DNA of 64,000 nucleotides from an uncultured Tolumonas sp. (GTDB lineage Bacteria > Pseudomonadota > Gammaproteobacteria > Enterobacterales > Aeromonadaceae): positions 1 to 64,000 of the forward strand of contig NZ_OY781378.1 of assembly GCF_963676665.1 (NCBI RefSeq), given 5' to 3'. Below the pieces are notes generated by a model that ran no database searches, was not told where the DNA came from, and worked only from the letters and a program-made list of their open reading frames with translations. Every line of letters begins with the position of its first letter. Within the stretch, counting starts at the first letter, position 1. The position numbers and the translations under genes were made by a program. Positions 21,868-32,266 of this stretch are shown one piece after another.

Positions 21868-23745
21868 ATGAAATTCAAGTTCGGCATTTTGGTTGGTTTA
21901 CTTGTTTGTGGGCAGGTAGTGCAGGCGGAAGAGGATAATGCTTCACCATTGTTGAAGATTGTTCATTCGCGGGTAAATTATCAGTTAAATGCCGATGGCT
22001 CTTATACCAAAACGGAAGAGCAGATCATCCAGCCGCTGACGAAAGAAGGGGTGGAGATGATCGCCAGTGATAGTTTGGGTTTTAGCAGTAAACGGGAACA
22101 ATTCACTGCGATCCATGCTTACACCCAAAAAGCCGATGGCCGGAAACTCGTGGTGAATGACGATAAGATTTTCACTCAGGAAGATCCGGCGGCACAAGGT
22201 GCACCGCAATATTCCGATTATAAATATCGCTCGTTTGCTTACCCTGATGTCGAGGTAGGCGATCAGGTGGTGTTGCAATCAACCCTCAAAGTTGCAGAAG
22301 GCTCATTTAAGAACCATTTTACGGAAACGGAATCAGTGAATCCGGCGGTGGTGGTTGATCTGGCGGAAGTTTCATTGTCACAACCAGTCAGCATGCCCGC
22401 ATTGAAGTTGGATGTCCGCGGTTGGCAAGCCAGTAAAGTGGTGGAAAAAAATGGTCAACGTCATTATTACTGGAGCTATCGCCAACCGAAGGCAATCCAA
22501 ATCCACGGTGATGATTATGTGTCCGCAATGGATTATGCCCCTTTGATCGTGATGAGTTCTTTTGCTGACTGGAAACAGCTGGCAGCGGCTTACCATCAAG
22601 GCTCTGCTGATAAAGCGCTGCCTACCGAGTCCATTCGTCAACTGGCCGACAAAATTACTGCCGGTAAAACGAAACGTGATGATCAGGCAAAAGCACTGTA
22701 TGACTGGGTTCGGGTCAATATTCGTTACGTGGGGATCTGGCTGGGTAACGGCGGGATAGTGCCGCATAAAGCCGAAGATATTCTGCAAAATCGTTATGGT
22801 GACTGTAAAGATAAGGCCACCTTGTTACAGGCATTGCTGGCGGCGAAAGATATTCCTAGTCAGCAGGTGTTGATCAACTTGGGCAGCAGTTTTTATCGCG
22901 CGAAAGTGGCCAATTCAGTGAGTTTTAATCATGCCATTTTATATGTGCCAGAGTTGAAGACGTATTTGGATGCTACCGCTGAGTTGATCCCATTTGGTTC
23001 ACTGCCTTTTGATGACAGTGGCAAACCAGTATTGCGTGAAGACGGTACTTTGGCGACCACGCCACTGACCGCTGCACAAAGTGATGCGTTGCGGATTTCC
23101 AGTAATCTGGAGCTGAACCGTGAGGGCAAATGGACCGGTAAAACGCAGATCCAGGCGTTAGGCTCTTATAATCTGGCATTGCGCGGTATGGTGCTGGGGA
23201 TCGATCCACACCGTGAAGATCAATTTGTGAAACAGCACCTGCGGTTTGGTTTGCAGCGCGGCAGTGGGACGTTACACAAAACAGATCCTTATGCGTTGAA
23301 CGATTCTTACCAAATCAGCTCAGATTATCGTTTAAGCAACCATATGCCGATGAAACAATACGGCGCATTCCCAGTGCCAGCTGGTTTTGCGGCTCCTACC
23401 AATCTGGTTGATTATCTGTATTTGACCGAAGCACCAATGCGGAAGTTGAATCGGGTATGTCATCCATCCAGCGTGGTTGAGGAAACCACAATCCGTTTAC
23501 CGGATAATCTGAAAGTGCAGTTCTTACCGCAGGATCAGGATATTGCCCGTGGTCGTTTCCACTACATGGCGAAATATGAACAGCAAGGCAATCAAATCAA
23601 AGTTGTGCGTCAAGCGTTGGACACCGGTAAAGTTGGTGTGTGTATGCCGAATGAAGTAGCGCAACTGCATGAAATTGCGCAGGTGTTAAGTGAAGACCTG
23701 AATGCTCAGATTGGTTATCAACCGGTTACGAAAAAACAGGGATGA
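21868..23745 (+). CDS. Exported DUF3857 / transglutaminase-like domain protein
   Basis: 625 residues with a signal peptide (1-20, ending VVQA). The N-terminal DUF3857 domain (about 50-210) is followed by a transglutaminase-like core (about 265-370). The catalytic triad appears as Cys in RYGDCKDKATLL, His in FNHAILYV and Asp in YLDATAEL, so it could be an active cysteine peptidase or amidase. The C-terminal 230 residues form a beta-rich domain of the DUF3858 type. Homologues are common in Bacteroidetes and some proteobacteria, and their substrates are unknown. It is a single gene with a bidirectional terminator after it. Confidence 0.85.
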   Translation: MKFKFGILVGLLVCGQVVQAEEDNASPLLKIVHSRVNYQLNADGSYTKTEEQIIQPLTKEGVEMIASDSLGFSSKREQFTAIHAYTQKADGRKLVVNDDKIFTQEDPAAQGAPQYSDYKYRSFAYPDVEVGDQVVLQSTLKVAEGSFKNHFTETESVNPAVVVDLAEVSLSQPVSMPALKLDVRGWQASKVVEKNGQRHYYWSYRQPKAIQIHGDDYVSAMDYAPLIVMSSFADWKQLAAAYHQGSADKALPTESIRQLADKITAGKTKRDDQAKALYDWVRVNIRYVGIWLGNGGIVPHKAEDILQNRYGDCKDKATLLQALLAAKDIPSQQVLINLGSSFYRAKVANSVSFNHAILYVPELKTYLDATAELIPFGSLPFDDSGKPVLREDGTLATTPLTAAQSDALRISSNLELNREGKWTGKTQIQALGSYNLALRGMVLGIDPHREDQFVKQHLRFGLQRGSGTLHKTDPYALNDSYQISSDYRLSNHMPMKQYGAFPVPAGFAAPTNLVDYLYLTEAPMRKLNRVCHPSSVVEETTIRLPDNLKVQFLPQDQDIARGRFHYMAKYEQQGNQIKVVRQALDTGKVGVCMPNEVAQLHEIAQVLSEDLNAQIGYQPVTKKQG

Positions 23746-23751
23746 TGATGA

Positions 23752-23781
23752 AGAAAAAGCCACCGGAGGTGGCTTTTTCTA
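23752..23781. terminator. Bidirectional terminator
   Basis: AGAAAAAGCCACC (23752-23764), loop GGA, GGTGGCTTTTTCT: a perfect 13-bp stem with A-run and T-run, between convergent genes. Confidence 0.92.
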
Positions 23782-23782
23782 T

Positions 23783-25186
23783 TTAACGGTGAACGAGCTG
23801 ATGCTGAAACTCATCAACACAACGTCGCGCCAGATCGACAAATTCATCGACATGTTTGCGTGTCATCACCAATGGCGGTGCGGCGATCATGCTGTCGTGG
23901 GTGGCACGCATGATGAGGTTGTTTTTAAAACAGACATCGCGGCATTGCAGTGCCAGCGCATCACCATTGGCAAAGCGTTTGCGGCTGGCCTTATCTTCCA
24001 CCAGTGTTATCGCAAAGAAATAACCTAAGCTGCGCACATCATCAACCAATGGATGATCATCAAATGCATCATGCCAGCGCTGGTGGGCATAGGGCATAAC
24101 CTCGGCTCTCATCTTCTCGATGATGCGCTCCTTTTGCAAAATTCGGATATTCGCCGCCGCTACGGCACATGCCACCGGATGACCGGAGTAGGTGAAGCCG
24201 TGGTTAAAATCGCCCGCCTGCATCAGCACTTCGGCAATGCTGTCATGCACCAGCACGCCGCCAATCGGCATATAACCTGACGACAATCCTTTCGCGATAG
24301 TCATCAGATGCGGTTTGATGCCGTAATAATCGCTGCCAAACCATTCACCGGTGCGACCGAAACCGCAGATCACTTCATCGGCAATCAGCAAAATGCCGTA
24401 ATGACCGCAGATGCGCTGAATTTCCGGCCAGTAAGTAGTGGGTGGAATGATTATGCCGCCCGCACCTTGCACCGGTTCGCCTATGAAGGCGGCTACGTTC
24501 TCCACACCCACGTCGAGGATTTTTTTCTCCAGTTCGCGGGCGGCCTTAATGCCATATTCTTCCGGCGATAAATCACCGCCATTGGCATACCAATAAGGTT
24601 GTTCAATATGAGCGATGCCGGGGATCGGCAGATCGCCTTGTTCATGCATATAGTCCATGCCACTGAGGCTGGCGCCACCAATGGTGGAACCGTGATACGC
24701 GTTGGTGCGTGAGATAATGACCTTTTTCTTTGGCTGACCGAGGCTGGCCCAGTAATGGCGTACCATACGGATCACGGTGTCATTGCCTTCAGAACCGGAG
24801 TTGGTATAAAAAATATGGTTAAAACCGGTCGGTGCGACCTTGGTGACGAGCTCCGATAACTCAGCCACGGGCGGGTGGGTGGTTTTGAAAAAGGTATTGT
24901 AAAACGGCAGCTCTAAAATCTGGTTATACGCCGCTTCCGCCAGTTCTTTGCGTCCGTAACCGATGTTGACACACCACAGCCCTGACATGGCATCGAAGAT
25001 CTTATTCCCTTCTGAATCATAGAGATAAACACCATCACCTTTGGTGATCACGCGGCTGCCATGCGCATTTAAAGCGGCAGCATCAGAAAACGGGTGCAAG
25101 TGGTGCGCGGCATCCATATCTTGCCAGCGCTGTGTTTCTGGGTTGCCGCTGCGATTATTGGTTGAGTAAATCAGTGGGTTATTCAT
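23783..25186 (-). CDS. spuC: Class III aminotransferase, putrescine-pyruvate (SpuC-like)
   Basis: 467 residues. PLP enzyme of the omega-amino acid/polyamine-pyruvate transaminase group, most like SpuC of Pseudomonas, which moves the amino group of putrescine or related amines to pyruvate. PLP-binding Lys299 is in MTIAKGLSSGYMPIGG; Asp270 in LLIADEVICGFGRTG contacts the pyridine N; TNSGSEGNDT (128-137) binds phosphate. The strong SpuC motif LWCVNIGYGR is present. It lies 15 nt after puuA in the puuD-puuA-aminotransferase operon, replacing the flavin oxidase PuuB of the E. coli pathway. The exact amine substrate (putrescine or gamma-glutamylputrescine) is uncertain. Confidence 0.87.
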   Translation of the reverse strand: MNNPLIYSTNNRSGNPETQRWQDMDAAHHLHPFSDAAALNAHGSRVITKGDGVYLYDSEGNKIFDAMSGLWCVNIGYGRKELAEAAYNQILELPFYNTFFKTTHPPVAELSELVTKVAPTGFNHIFYTNSGSEGNDTVIRMVRHYWASLGQPKKKVIISRTNAYHGSTIGGASLSGMDYMHEQGDLPIPGIAHIEQPYWYANGGDLSPEEYGIKAARELEKKILDVGVENVAAFIGEPVQGAGGIIIPPTTYWPEIQRICGHYGILLIADEVICGFGRTGEWFGSDYYGIKPHLMTIAKGLSSGYMPIGGVLVHDSIAEVLMQAGDFNHGFTYSGHPVACAVAAANIRILQKERIIEKMRAEVMPYAHQRWHDAFDDHPLVDDVRSLGYFFAITLVEDKASRKRFANGDALALQCRDVCFKNNLIMRATHDSMIAAPPLVMTRKHVDEFVDLARRCVDEFQHQLVHR

Positions 25187-25201
25187 ACGTGTTCTCCGAT
25201 C

Positions 25202-26530
25202 TTACACATGCAGCAACAAGTGTTTACGTTCCCAAGGGCTGATGACGCGCTTGTATTCGATGTATTCCGCCTCTTTCACGGCACAAAAAGCATCAACAAA
25301 CTTCTCGCCCAATACGTCGCGAATGGGCTGACAAGCGCGCAAATGGCTGACGGCTTCATCCAGATCATGTGGGAATACGCTGGGTAAACCATAGGCATCG
25401 CTGGTCAGCGGCTCGGTTGGTTGCATCTGATTTTTAATGCCGAGGTAGGCACTGGCTAAGGTGGCCGCGAGTGCCAGATAAGGGTTGCTATCCACACCGG
25501 GCAGGCGGTTTTCAATGCGCCGCGCGGCGGGGTTGGAATGCGGTACGCGGATGCCGCAAGAGCGGTTGTCATAACCCCATTGCACATTGATCGGCGCCGC
25601 CCAATAGCGGGTCAGGCGGCGATAACTGTTCACAAAAGGGGCCATCAGCGCGATCACCTCCGGCAGATAGGCCTGCATACCACCAATCGCGTGATAAAAA
25701 TGTTCACTGGCGCGGCCATCAGGCAGCGAAAATACATTTTCACCCGTCGTTTTATCTTTAATGCTCATGTGAATGTGCATGGCGGAACCGGGTTCGTTTT
25801 CCATCGGTTTGGCCATAAAAGTCGCATACATGTTGCGGCGGATCGCCGCTTCCCGCACCGTGCGTTTAAACAAAAACACCTGATCGGCGAGATCCAACGG
25901 TTCACCGTGCAGGAAGTTGATCTCCATCTGACAGGCGCCGATCTCGTGGATCAAGGTATCGATCTGCAGGTTTTGCACGTCGCAGTAGTCATAGACATCT
26001 TCAAACAGATCGTCATATTCGTTTACCGCATCAATGGAGTAAGCCTTGCGCCCCGTTTCTGGTCGCCCTGTTCGACCTACTGGCGGGCGCAGTGGCAAGT
26101 CCGGGTCACGGTTCACCTCCACCAGATAAAACTCCATCTCCGGTGCGACGACAGGTTCCCACCCCATTTCGGCATACAGTGCCAGTACGCGACGCAGCAC
26201 ATAACGTGGCGCGATCTCAACCGGTGAGCCATCAAAATGAAAGCAATCATGGATCAACTGTGCCACGGGATCTTTCGCCCACGGCACCAGCCGTAAACTA
26301 TTTGGGTCGGGCAGCAGGATCATGTCCGGATCGGTGCTGGGAATGATGTTGTCGGCATATTCGCCGGTCACGGTTTGCGCCAGCACGACTTGCGGCAGGC
26401 GCATGCCATCTTCTTCACTGAACTTTTCTTTCGGAATAATTTTACCGCGTGCAATGCCGGTGAAGTCGGGCGTGATGCATTCCACTTCGGTGATGCGATG
26501 TTCACGCATCCAATCGCTGATGATGCTCAT
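25202..26530 (-). CDS. puuA: Gamma-glutamylputrescine synthetase (glutamine synthetase family)
   Basis: 442 residues. It ligates glutamate to putrescine with ATP, the entry step of glutamylated polyamine degradation. Family features are VAPEMEFYLVE (metal-ligand Glu), QMEINFLHG, GSAMHIHMS (His-based ATP site) and NRSCGIRVPHSNPAARRIENRLPG. It lacks the adenylylation Tyr segment of true GlnA and is closer to PuuA/SpuB. The start overlaps the puuD stop by 4 nt. The operon order is puuD-puuA-aminotransferase. PuuA and SpuB/SpuI paralogues differ in amine preference, which cannot be read here. Confidence 0.9.
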   Translation of the reverse strand: MSIISDWMREHRITEVECITPDFTGIARGKIIPKEKFSEEDGMRLPQVVLAQTVTGEYADNIIPSTDPDMILLPDPNSLRLVPWAKDPVAQLIHDCFHFDGSPVEIAPRYVLRRVLALYAEMGWEPVVAPEMEFYLVEVNRDPDLPLRPPVGRTGRPETGRKAYSIDAVNEYDDLFEDVYDYCDVQNLQIDTLIHEIGACQMEINFLHGEPLDLADQVFLFKRTVREAAIRRNMYATFMAKPMENEPGSAMHIHMSIKDKTTGENVFSLPDGRASEHFYHAIGGMQAYLPEVIALMAPFVNSYRRLTRYWAAPINVQWGYDNRSCGIRVPHSNPAARRIENRLPGVDSNPYLALAATLASAYLGIKNQMQPTEPLTSDAYGLPSVFPHDLDEAVSHLRACQPIRDVLGEKFVDAFCAVKEAEYIEYKRVISPWERKHLLLHV

Positions 26531-27312
26531 AGCTTATTCTCCAATCCGTGAGGGGATAATCCGTGGCGGGTTGCATGATGTTCACGACATGCACGGCCAA
26601 ACGCCTGAAAGATAGCCTGCGATAGCGGGTTTTCCTGATGACGCCATTCGGGGTGCCATTGCACGGCAAAACTGAAACCAGGGGCATCCGTGACGCTGAA
26701 CGCTTCGATTAAACCATCGGGGGCGGTGGCTTCCACCGTTAGTTGACTGGCTAATTCCTGCACCCCTTGGTGATGCAGTGAGTTGACCATCGCGTCGGTT
26801 TGGCCTGTCCATTGCTGTAACAAACCGTGCTCAGCAAAGTGGATCGAGTGGGCGATACGGCAGTATTTTTCGTCGGCAGTGTTGCCGATATCGCGGTGAT
26901 CCAGCATCTGTGGCTGTTCATGCACTTTTTGATAAAGCGAACCACCGAACGCGACATTCATCTCCTGAAAGCCACGGCATATCCCCAATACCGGCACACC
27001 TTGCGCGACGGCTGCTCTGATCAACGGTAGTGTCGTGGCATCGCGGATCGGGTCATTAAAATCGTTATCCAGCGGTAATCCGCCATAATGATACGGCTCG
27101 ATATTCGACGGGCTGCCGGTAAACAGCAGGCCATCGAGCGCCCCCAGTAATTGCGAAATCGGTAAGTTATCTTGCAAGGCCGGGATCAGCAGCGGGAAAC
27201 CGCCCGCACCCAGACGCACGGCATCGACGTATTGATCGCTTGCGAGATGGAAATAACGTTCATCTTTGATCTGCCAGTGACAGCAAATCACACCAATCAT
27301 AGGTAACGACAT
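26527..27312 (-). CDS. puuD: Gamma-glutamyl-gamma-aminobutyrate hydrolase (class I glutamine amidotransferase-like)
   Basis: 261 residues. It hydrolyses gamma-Glu-GABA to glutamate and GABA, the last step of the Puu pathway. Peptidase C26/GATase1 fold: nucleophile Cys112 in LGICRGFQEMNV, His and Glu in VQWHPEW, oxyanion segment FTGSPSNIEP. First gene of the minus-strand operon. The gene-free 500 bp upstream hold a sigma-54-like promoter and an inverted repeat. The ribosome binding site is weak (AAGG about 14 nt before the ATG). Confidence 0.92.
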   Translation of the reverse strand: MSLPMIGVICCHWQIKDERYFHLASDQYVDAVRLGAGGFPLLIPALQDNLPISQLLGALDGLLFTGSPSNIEPYHYGGLPLDNDFNDPIRDATTLPLIRAAVAQGVPVLGICRGFQEMNVAFGGSLYQKVHEQPQMLDHRDIGNTADEKYCRIAHSIHFAEHGLLQQWTGQTDAMVNSLHHQGVQELASQLTVEATAPDGLIEAFSVTDAPGFSFAVQWHPEWRHQENPLSQAIFQAFGRACREHHATRHGLSPHGLENKL

Positions 27313-27372
27313 ACTGTTGTTGTCTGACCTTAACGGAGAGACACCCTTTATCTTTTCTTATAGAAAATGTAA

Positions 27373-27391
27373 TTACGCAAACTGTGCGTAA
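27373..27391. promoter_or_regulatory. Operator-like inverted repeat upstream of puuD
   Basis: TTACGCA-AACTG-TGCGTAA, perfect 7-bp arms centred at 27382, about 70 bp upstream of the puuD start. A possible sigma-70 -10 TATAAG lies 18 nt downstream of it on the minus strand. It could be a repressor site. It does not match the PuuR site of E. coli as I remember it. Confidence 0.5.
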
Positions 27392-27597
27392 GGAATGCGA
27401 TGGCGGTATCAGCGCTAGGTGGCTGCTGGGGCGATAAGATGCTGGTGGAACGGTGCAGGCAAAAAGAAGGCAGGACAATGCATCGGCAATGGGTCGAGCG
27501 AGTCAAGGGTTAAGCCGGGACATCGGGATGTGATTGAATGCGGGCGCATAGGCACTCCTTATTACGCTAACTCGGTAGATAGCTTCTTATGAAACAG

Positions 27598-27613
27598 AGC
27601 AAATTTGGTGCCA
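27598..27613 (-). promoter_or_regulatory. Sigma-54 promoter for the puuD-puuA-aminotransferase operon
   Basis: Minus strand TGGCACCAAATTTGCT, an almost exact match to TGGCAC-N5-TTGCW, with GG and GC 10 nt apart. The predicted start near 27586 leaves a long leader of about 270 nt before puuD. No other gene lies in between. Confidence 0.65.
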
Positions 27614-27646
27614 TCAGAAACAGTGCTGATTACACCGGAATATGTG

Positions 27647-27656
27647 CTGTTAACAG
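27647..27656. promoter_or_regulatory. Palindrome between the two sigma-54-like promoters
   Basis: CTGTTAACAG, perfect 10-bp palindrome. It lies between the divergent -24/-12 elements, where an enhancer-binding protein would be expected to bind. Confidence 0.35.
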
Positions 27657-27755
27657 ACAGAATTGCACCAATGTGGGGTTTGTTGCACAGGAACCGCTCT
27701 GATCGTATGACTGACAGATTACCGCCTGATTACGTTATGGAGTGAAACATGACAC

Positions 27756-27771
27756 TGGCCTGAAAACTGCT
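27756..27771 (+). promoter_or_regulatory. Possible sigma-54 promoter for the puuC remnant
   Basis: TGGCCTGAAAACTGCT: GG and GC are separated by 10 nt. It is weaker than the facing minus-strand element because the -24 reads TGGCCT. Predicted start near 27782, 37 nt before the puuC ATG. Confidence 0.5.
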
Positions 27772-27818
27772 TTGTGTTCCGACAAAATGTATAAATCAAT
27801 AACAAAACAGAGGTGGGT

Positions 27819-29297
27819 ATGCGGACTTATGCTGAATGGCAATCAATGACGACAGCTCTCTCTATTGAATCCAGAGCGTTCATTGCCGGGCAATATGTTA
27901 CGGCGCAGTCAGATATGACGTTTCCGGTGCTGAACCCAGCGACAGGAATAGTATTAACGCAAGTTGTGGCGTGCGGCCCGGCGGAAGTGGAAGCCGCAGT
28001 CGATTGTGCCAAAACTCAATTTGAGAACGGCAGTTGGGGCGGGTTTACCGGCACGGGAACGCAAACGGATTTTATTGGCGTGGGCGGCGCTGATCCGCGA
28101 GTACGCGGATGAATTAGCCTTATTGGAAACACTGAATACCGGCAAACCGATCAGCCATGCCATGGCGATTGATATTAATAACACCGCTTATTGTGTGCAG
28201 TGGTTTGCGGAAGCGATCGATAAGATCCATGGCGAAGTGCCCGATATAGCTAACCACCTACACGCAGTGATTCGCCATGAACCGATGGGGGTGGTCGCGG
28301 CAATTGTACCGTGGAACTTTCCACTCATGATGGCGAGCTGGAAATTTGCCCCTGCGTTAGCGGCAGGCAATTCGGTCATTTTGAAACCATCGGAAAAATC
28401 ACCGTTAACTGCGATCAAAGTGGCCGCGCTAGCCAAACAAGCCGGCATTCCGGATGGTGTGTTTAATGTGCTACCGGGTGATGGTGCAGTTGGGCAGCTA
28501 CTGGCACAGCACATGGACGTTGATTGTATAACCTTCACTGGTTCCACTGCGGTCGGGCGGGCAGATTGCAAAAGAGGCTGCCGCTTCCAATTTGAAGAGG
28601 GTCTGGCTGGAATTGGGCGGTAAGTCGGCCAATATCGTCATGGCGGATGCGGATCTGGCAGCGGCAGCGGAAGGGGGTTGCGGCAGGCATTTTCTTTAAC
28701 CAAGGGGAAATGTGCTCGGCGGGTTCCCGGGTTTTGGTGCAACGTGCTGTGTACGAAGAATTTGTGGCGCTATTAACGGTGGCGGCAAAGGCATGGCAAC
28801 CGGCAGATCCGCTTGATCCAAATACCTTGATGGGGGCGATCATCGATCAAACCCAGTTCGATAAGGTGATGAGTTATATTTCTTTAGGTAAAGGTGAAGC
28901 CGAGCTGATTTTCGGTGGTGAGGCGCTGAAGAGTGAGCAAGGCTGGTTTATTCCGCCGACTTTGTTTGTCAGCGAACAGAACACTCGCATAACGCAGGAA
29001 GAGATCTTTGGCCCGGTTTGCACACTGATTATTTTTGATGATGAAAACGAAGCGCTACAAATCGCCAATAGCTCCATCTATGGGCTGGGGGCCGGTGTGT
29101 GGACACAAAACATCAGTGTGGCGCATCGTATGTCACGGAAGCTGCGGGCGGGTTCAGTCTGGGTGAACTGCTATGAAGAGAGTGGTGATCAAAACTTACC
29201 GTTTGGTGGCTATAAACAGTCGGGCAATGGACGGGATAAATCGTTGCACTCGTTGGAAAAATACATTGAAATCAAAACTTTATTGATGAAGGTCTGA
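27819..29297 (+). pseudogene. puuC: Gamma-glutamyl-gamma-aminobutyraldehyde dehydrogenase, three frameshifts
   Basis: The product would be an NAD(P)-dependent aldehyde dehydrogenase of about 490 residues, PuuC-like throughout. The frame runs from ATG 27819 (AGAGG upstream) to about 28036 in frame 1, continues in frame 2 to about 28560 (AAIVPWNFPLMMASWKFAPALAAGNS, KPSEKSPL), uses frame 3 to about 28675 ([13 protein letters not shown]), and returns to frame 1 for the rest (GEMCSAGSR with the catalytic Cys, EEIFGPV, PFGGYKQSGNGRDKS). Each break is explained by one extra G in a G-run: 28036-28039, 28559-28561 and 28673-28677. All active-site residues survive. Either a recently decayed gene or clustered homopolymer sequencing errors. 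Confidence 0.88.
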
Positions 29298-29344
29298 GTT
29301 TTTGTTACGTGAAATAACGGTAATTAGCTTAGTTTTTGATACAA

Positions 29345-29370
29345 AAAGGGCTCTCGTTTGAGAGCCCTTT
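29345..29370. terminator. Bidirectional terminator between puuC and sstT
   Basis: AAAGGGCTCTC, loop GTTT, GAGAGCCCTTT: perfect 11-bp stem between convergent genes. The U-run is longer on the minus strand, favouring sstT. Confidence 0.9.
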
Positions 29371-29394
29371 GATATGGGATGGTGCTTGCGCTAT

Positions 29395-30651
29395 TTAAGC
29401 CAGATCCACTTCTTCCTGCAGATTGTTTTCATGCAAGTCAGCATCTTCCGCCATGCATGCCGCCGCAGTAAATAACACGTCAGTAGAACTATTCAATGCG
29501 GTTTCCGATGAATCTTGTAATACACCGATGATGAAACCAACCGCCACCACCTGCATCGCCACATCATTACTGATGCCAAACAAGCTACAAGCCAGCGGGA
29601 TCAGCAACAGTGAACCGCCGGCCACACCGGATGCACCACAGGCACTGATGGTCGCCACCACGCTCAGTAAGACAGAAGTTGCGATATCAATATTGACACC
29701 CAGCGTATGTACGGCCGCCATACTCAGTACGGTAATGGTAATCGCCGCACCGGCCATATTGATAGTCGCACCCAATGGAATAGAAACGGCATAGGTTTCT
29801 TCTGGTAAACGCAGCTTTTCACACAGTGCCATATTGACCGGAATATTGGCGGCAGAACTGCGGGTGAAGAAGGCGGTTACGCCACTTTCTTTTAAGCACA
29901 TGAACACCAGTGGATATGGGTTGCGTTTGATTTTCCAGAACACAATCAGTGGGTTCACGACTAAAGCTACAAACACCATACAGCCGATCAACACGACCAG
30001 CAGATGTGCATAACCCAACAATGCACTGAAGCCGGTTTCGGCAAACGTAGAAGCAACCAGACCCATGATGCCCAGCGGCGCACAGCGGATCACGCCACGT
30101 ACAATCGATGATACGGCATGTGAAAGATCAGTAATTAATGTTTTGGTGGTTTCACCGGCGTGACGCAGTGATAAGCCAAGTGCAATCGCCCAAGCCAGAA
30201 TACCAATGTAGTTACCTTCCAACAGAGCCTTCACTGGGTTAGCGACAATATTAAATAGCAAGGTATTTAATACTTCAGCGATATCTCCTGGTGGCACGAT
30301 ATCGGCATTCTGTGAGCTCAAATGTAACACGGATGGAAAGGTAAAACTGGCAACCACGGCAACCGCTGCTGCACAGAAGGTACCAAAGAGATACAGGATC
30401 AACAGGGGGCGGATGCTGGTTTTCTGGCCCTGTTTATGCCCAGCAATTGATGCTGTCACCAACAGTAAAACCAATACTGGCGCGACGGCTTTCAGGGCGC
30501 CGACAAACAAGGTTCCCATCAATCCTGCGGTTTTCGCAGCGGAAGGAACAAAATTAGCCAGTAAAATACCAGCAACCATACCAATCAGGATCTGAGTGAC
30601 CAGACTGGTGTTGTTAATCAGTCGAACAAATAACGGGGGTGTTTGGCGCAT
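29395..30651 (-). CDS. sstT: Serine/threonine:Na+ symporter SstT
   Basis: 418 residues from the ATG at 30651, chosen because AGGGA lies 6 nt upstream; a GTG 15 nt further out is less likely. Sodium-dependent serine and threonine uptake in the inner membrane, of the dicarboxylate/amino acid:cation symporter family. Diagnostic blocks are [81 protein letters not shown] and [20 protein letters not shown]. Single gene with its own terminator. Confidence 0.96.
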   Translation of the reverse strand: MRQTPPLFVRLINNTSLVTQILIGMVAGILLANFVPSAAKTAGLMGTLFVGALKAVAPVLVLLLVTASIAGHKQGQKTSIRPLLILYLFGTFCAAAVAVVASFTFPSVLHLSSQNADIVPPGDIAEVLNTLLFNIVANPVKALLEGNYIGILAWAIALGLSLRHAGETTKTLITDLSHAVSSIVRGVIRCAPLGIMGLVASTFAETGFSALLGYAHLLVVLIGCMVFVALVVNPLIVFWKIKRNPYPLVFMCLKESGVTAFFTRSSAANIPVNMALCEKLRLPEETYAVSIPLGATINMAGAAITITVLSMAAVHTLGVNIDIATSVLLSVVATISACGASGVAGGSLLLIPLACSLFGISNDVAMQVVAVGFIIGVLQDSSETALNSSTDVLFTAAACMAEDADLHENNLQEEVDLA

Positions 30652-30898
30652 AAAAATCCCTGACACTAAGTAGTGGGTAAATCATTAACTCCTGTAAACC
30701 GGTGGTAGCTGATTGCGCTGTTTTAAAAGTAACACGCGCAATAATGCAGCAGTCGATTCATGTTCTGATCGAGCTTTTTGCTGCAATAACCATTCGGAGT
30801 AGTGGAAATATCCCATTCATTGCCGAAATTTGCTACTAAAAAGGCCAAAAAATGCTGAAAACACCAAAATGTTGCACGTAAAAATAGTGTGTTCGGTG

Positions 30899-31168
30899 CT
30901 ATTTGAGATAAGAGCGTAATACTTTCACCAACTCTTCGGTTGCTTCAGGCTCTTCTTGTTCAAGCAGTGGTTGCATATGTTCACGAATATGCCCTTCAAT
31001 CACAGTCGCCATTAATCCATTAATCGCCCCGCGAATCGCTGTGATCTGTTGCAGGATCGGATAACAACCTGTCTCTTCGTCGAGTGCACGTTCCAGTGCT
31101 TCCAATTGGCCTTTCAAGCGTCGAACCCGGTTCAGTAGAGGCTTCTTGTGTTTTAGCGTGTGGCTCAT
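30899..31168 (-). CDS. RcnR/CsoR-family nickel/cobalt-responsive repressor (DmeR/RcnR-like)
   Basis: 89 residues from ATG 31168 (AAGGA 6 nt upstream; a TTG one codon earlier is rejected). All-helical DUF156 repressor. Counting from this start, the four metal ligands described for RcnR are present at the same positions: His3 (MSHT), Cys35 (TGCYP), His60 and His64 (EGHIREH). This points to Ni/Co sensing rather than copper (CsoR) or formaldehyde (FrmR). It is divergent from a DmeF-like exporter, and a consensus RcnR operator lies between them. Confidence 0.9.
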   Translation of the reverse strand: MSHTLKHKKPLLNRVRRLKGQLEALERALDEETGCYPILQQITAIRGAINGLMATVIEGHIREHMQPLLEQEEPEATEELVKVLRSYLK

Positions 31169-31183
31169 CAAAGATCCTTGTTT

Positions 31184-31200
31184 ATACTGGGGGGGAGTAT
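31184..31200. promoter_or_regulatory. RcnR-type operator
   Basis: ATACT-GGGGGGG-AGTAT: contains TACT-G6-N-AGTA, the established RcnR operator, in the 99-bp gap between the divergent repressor and exporter genes. It starts 16 bp upstream of the repressor ATG, so it should control both genes. Confidence 0.9.
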
Positions 31201-31267
31201 ATGCTTAATAATAACTCTCAATATCAACTCTGTTGTAGCACAGACTTTTTCAGTCAGCGAGGATTGT

Positions 31268-32266
<999 letters not shown>

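Noticed and set aside
27964-28623. Treating the middle aldehyde dehydrogenase frame as a separate gene
   Set aside because: It begins and ends at frameshift points of one continuous PuuC homology, and no ribosome binding site or domain boundary exists there.
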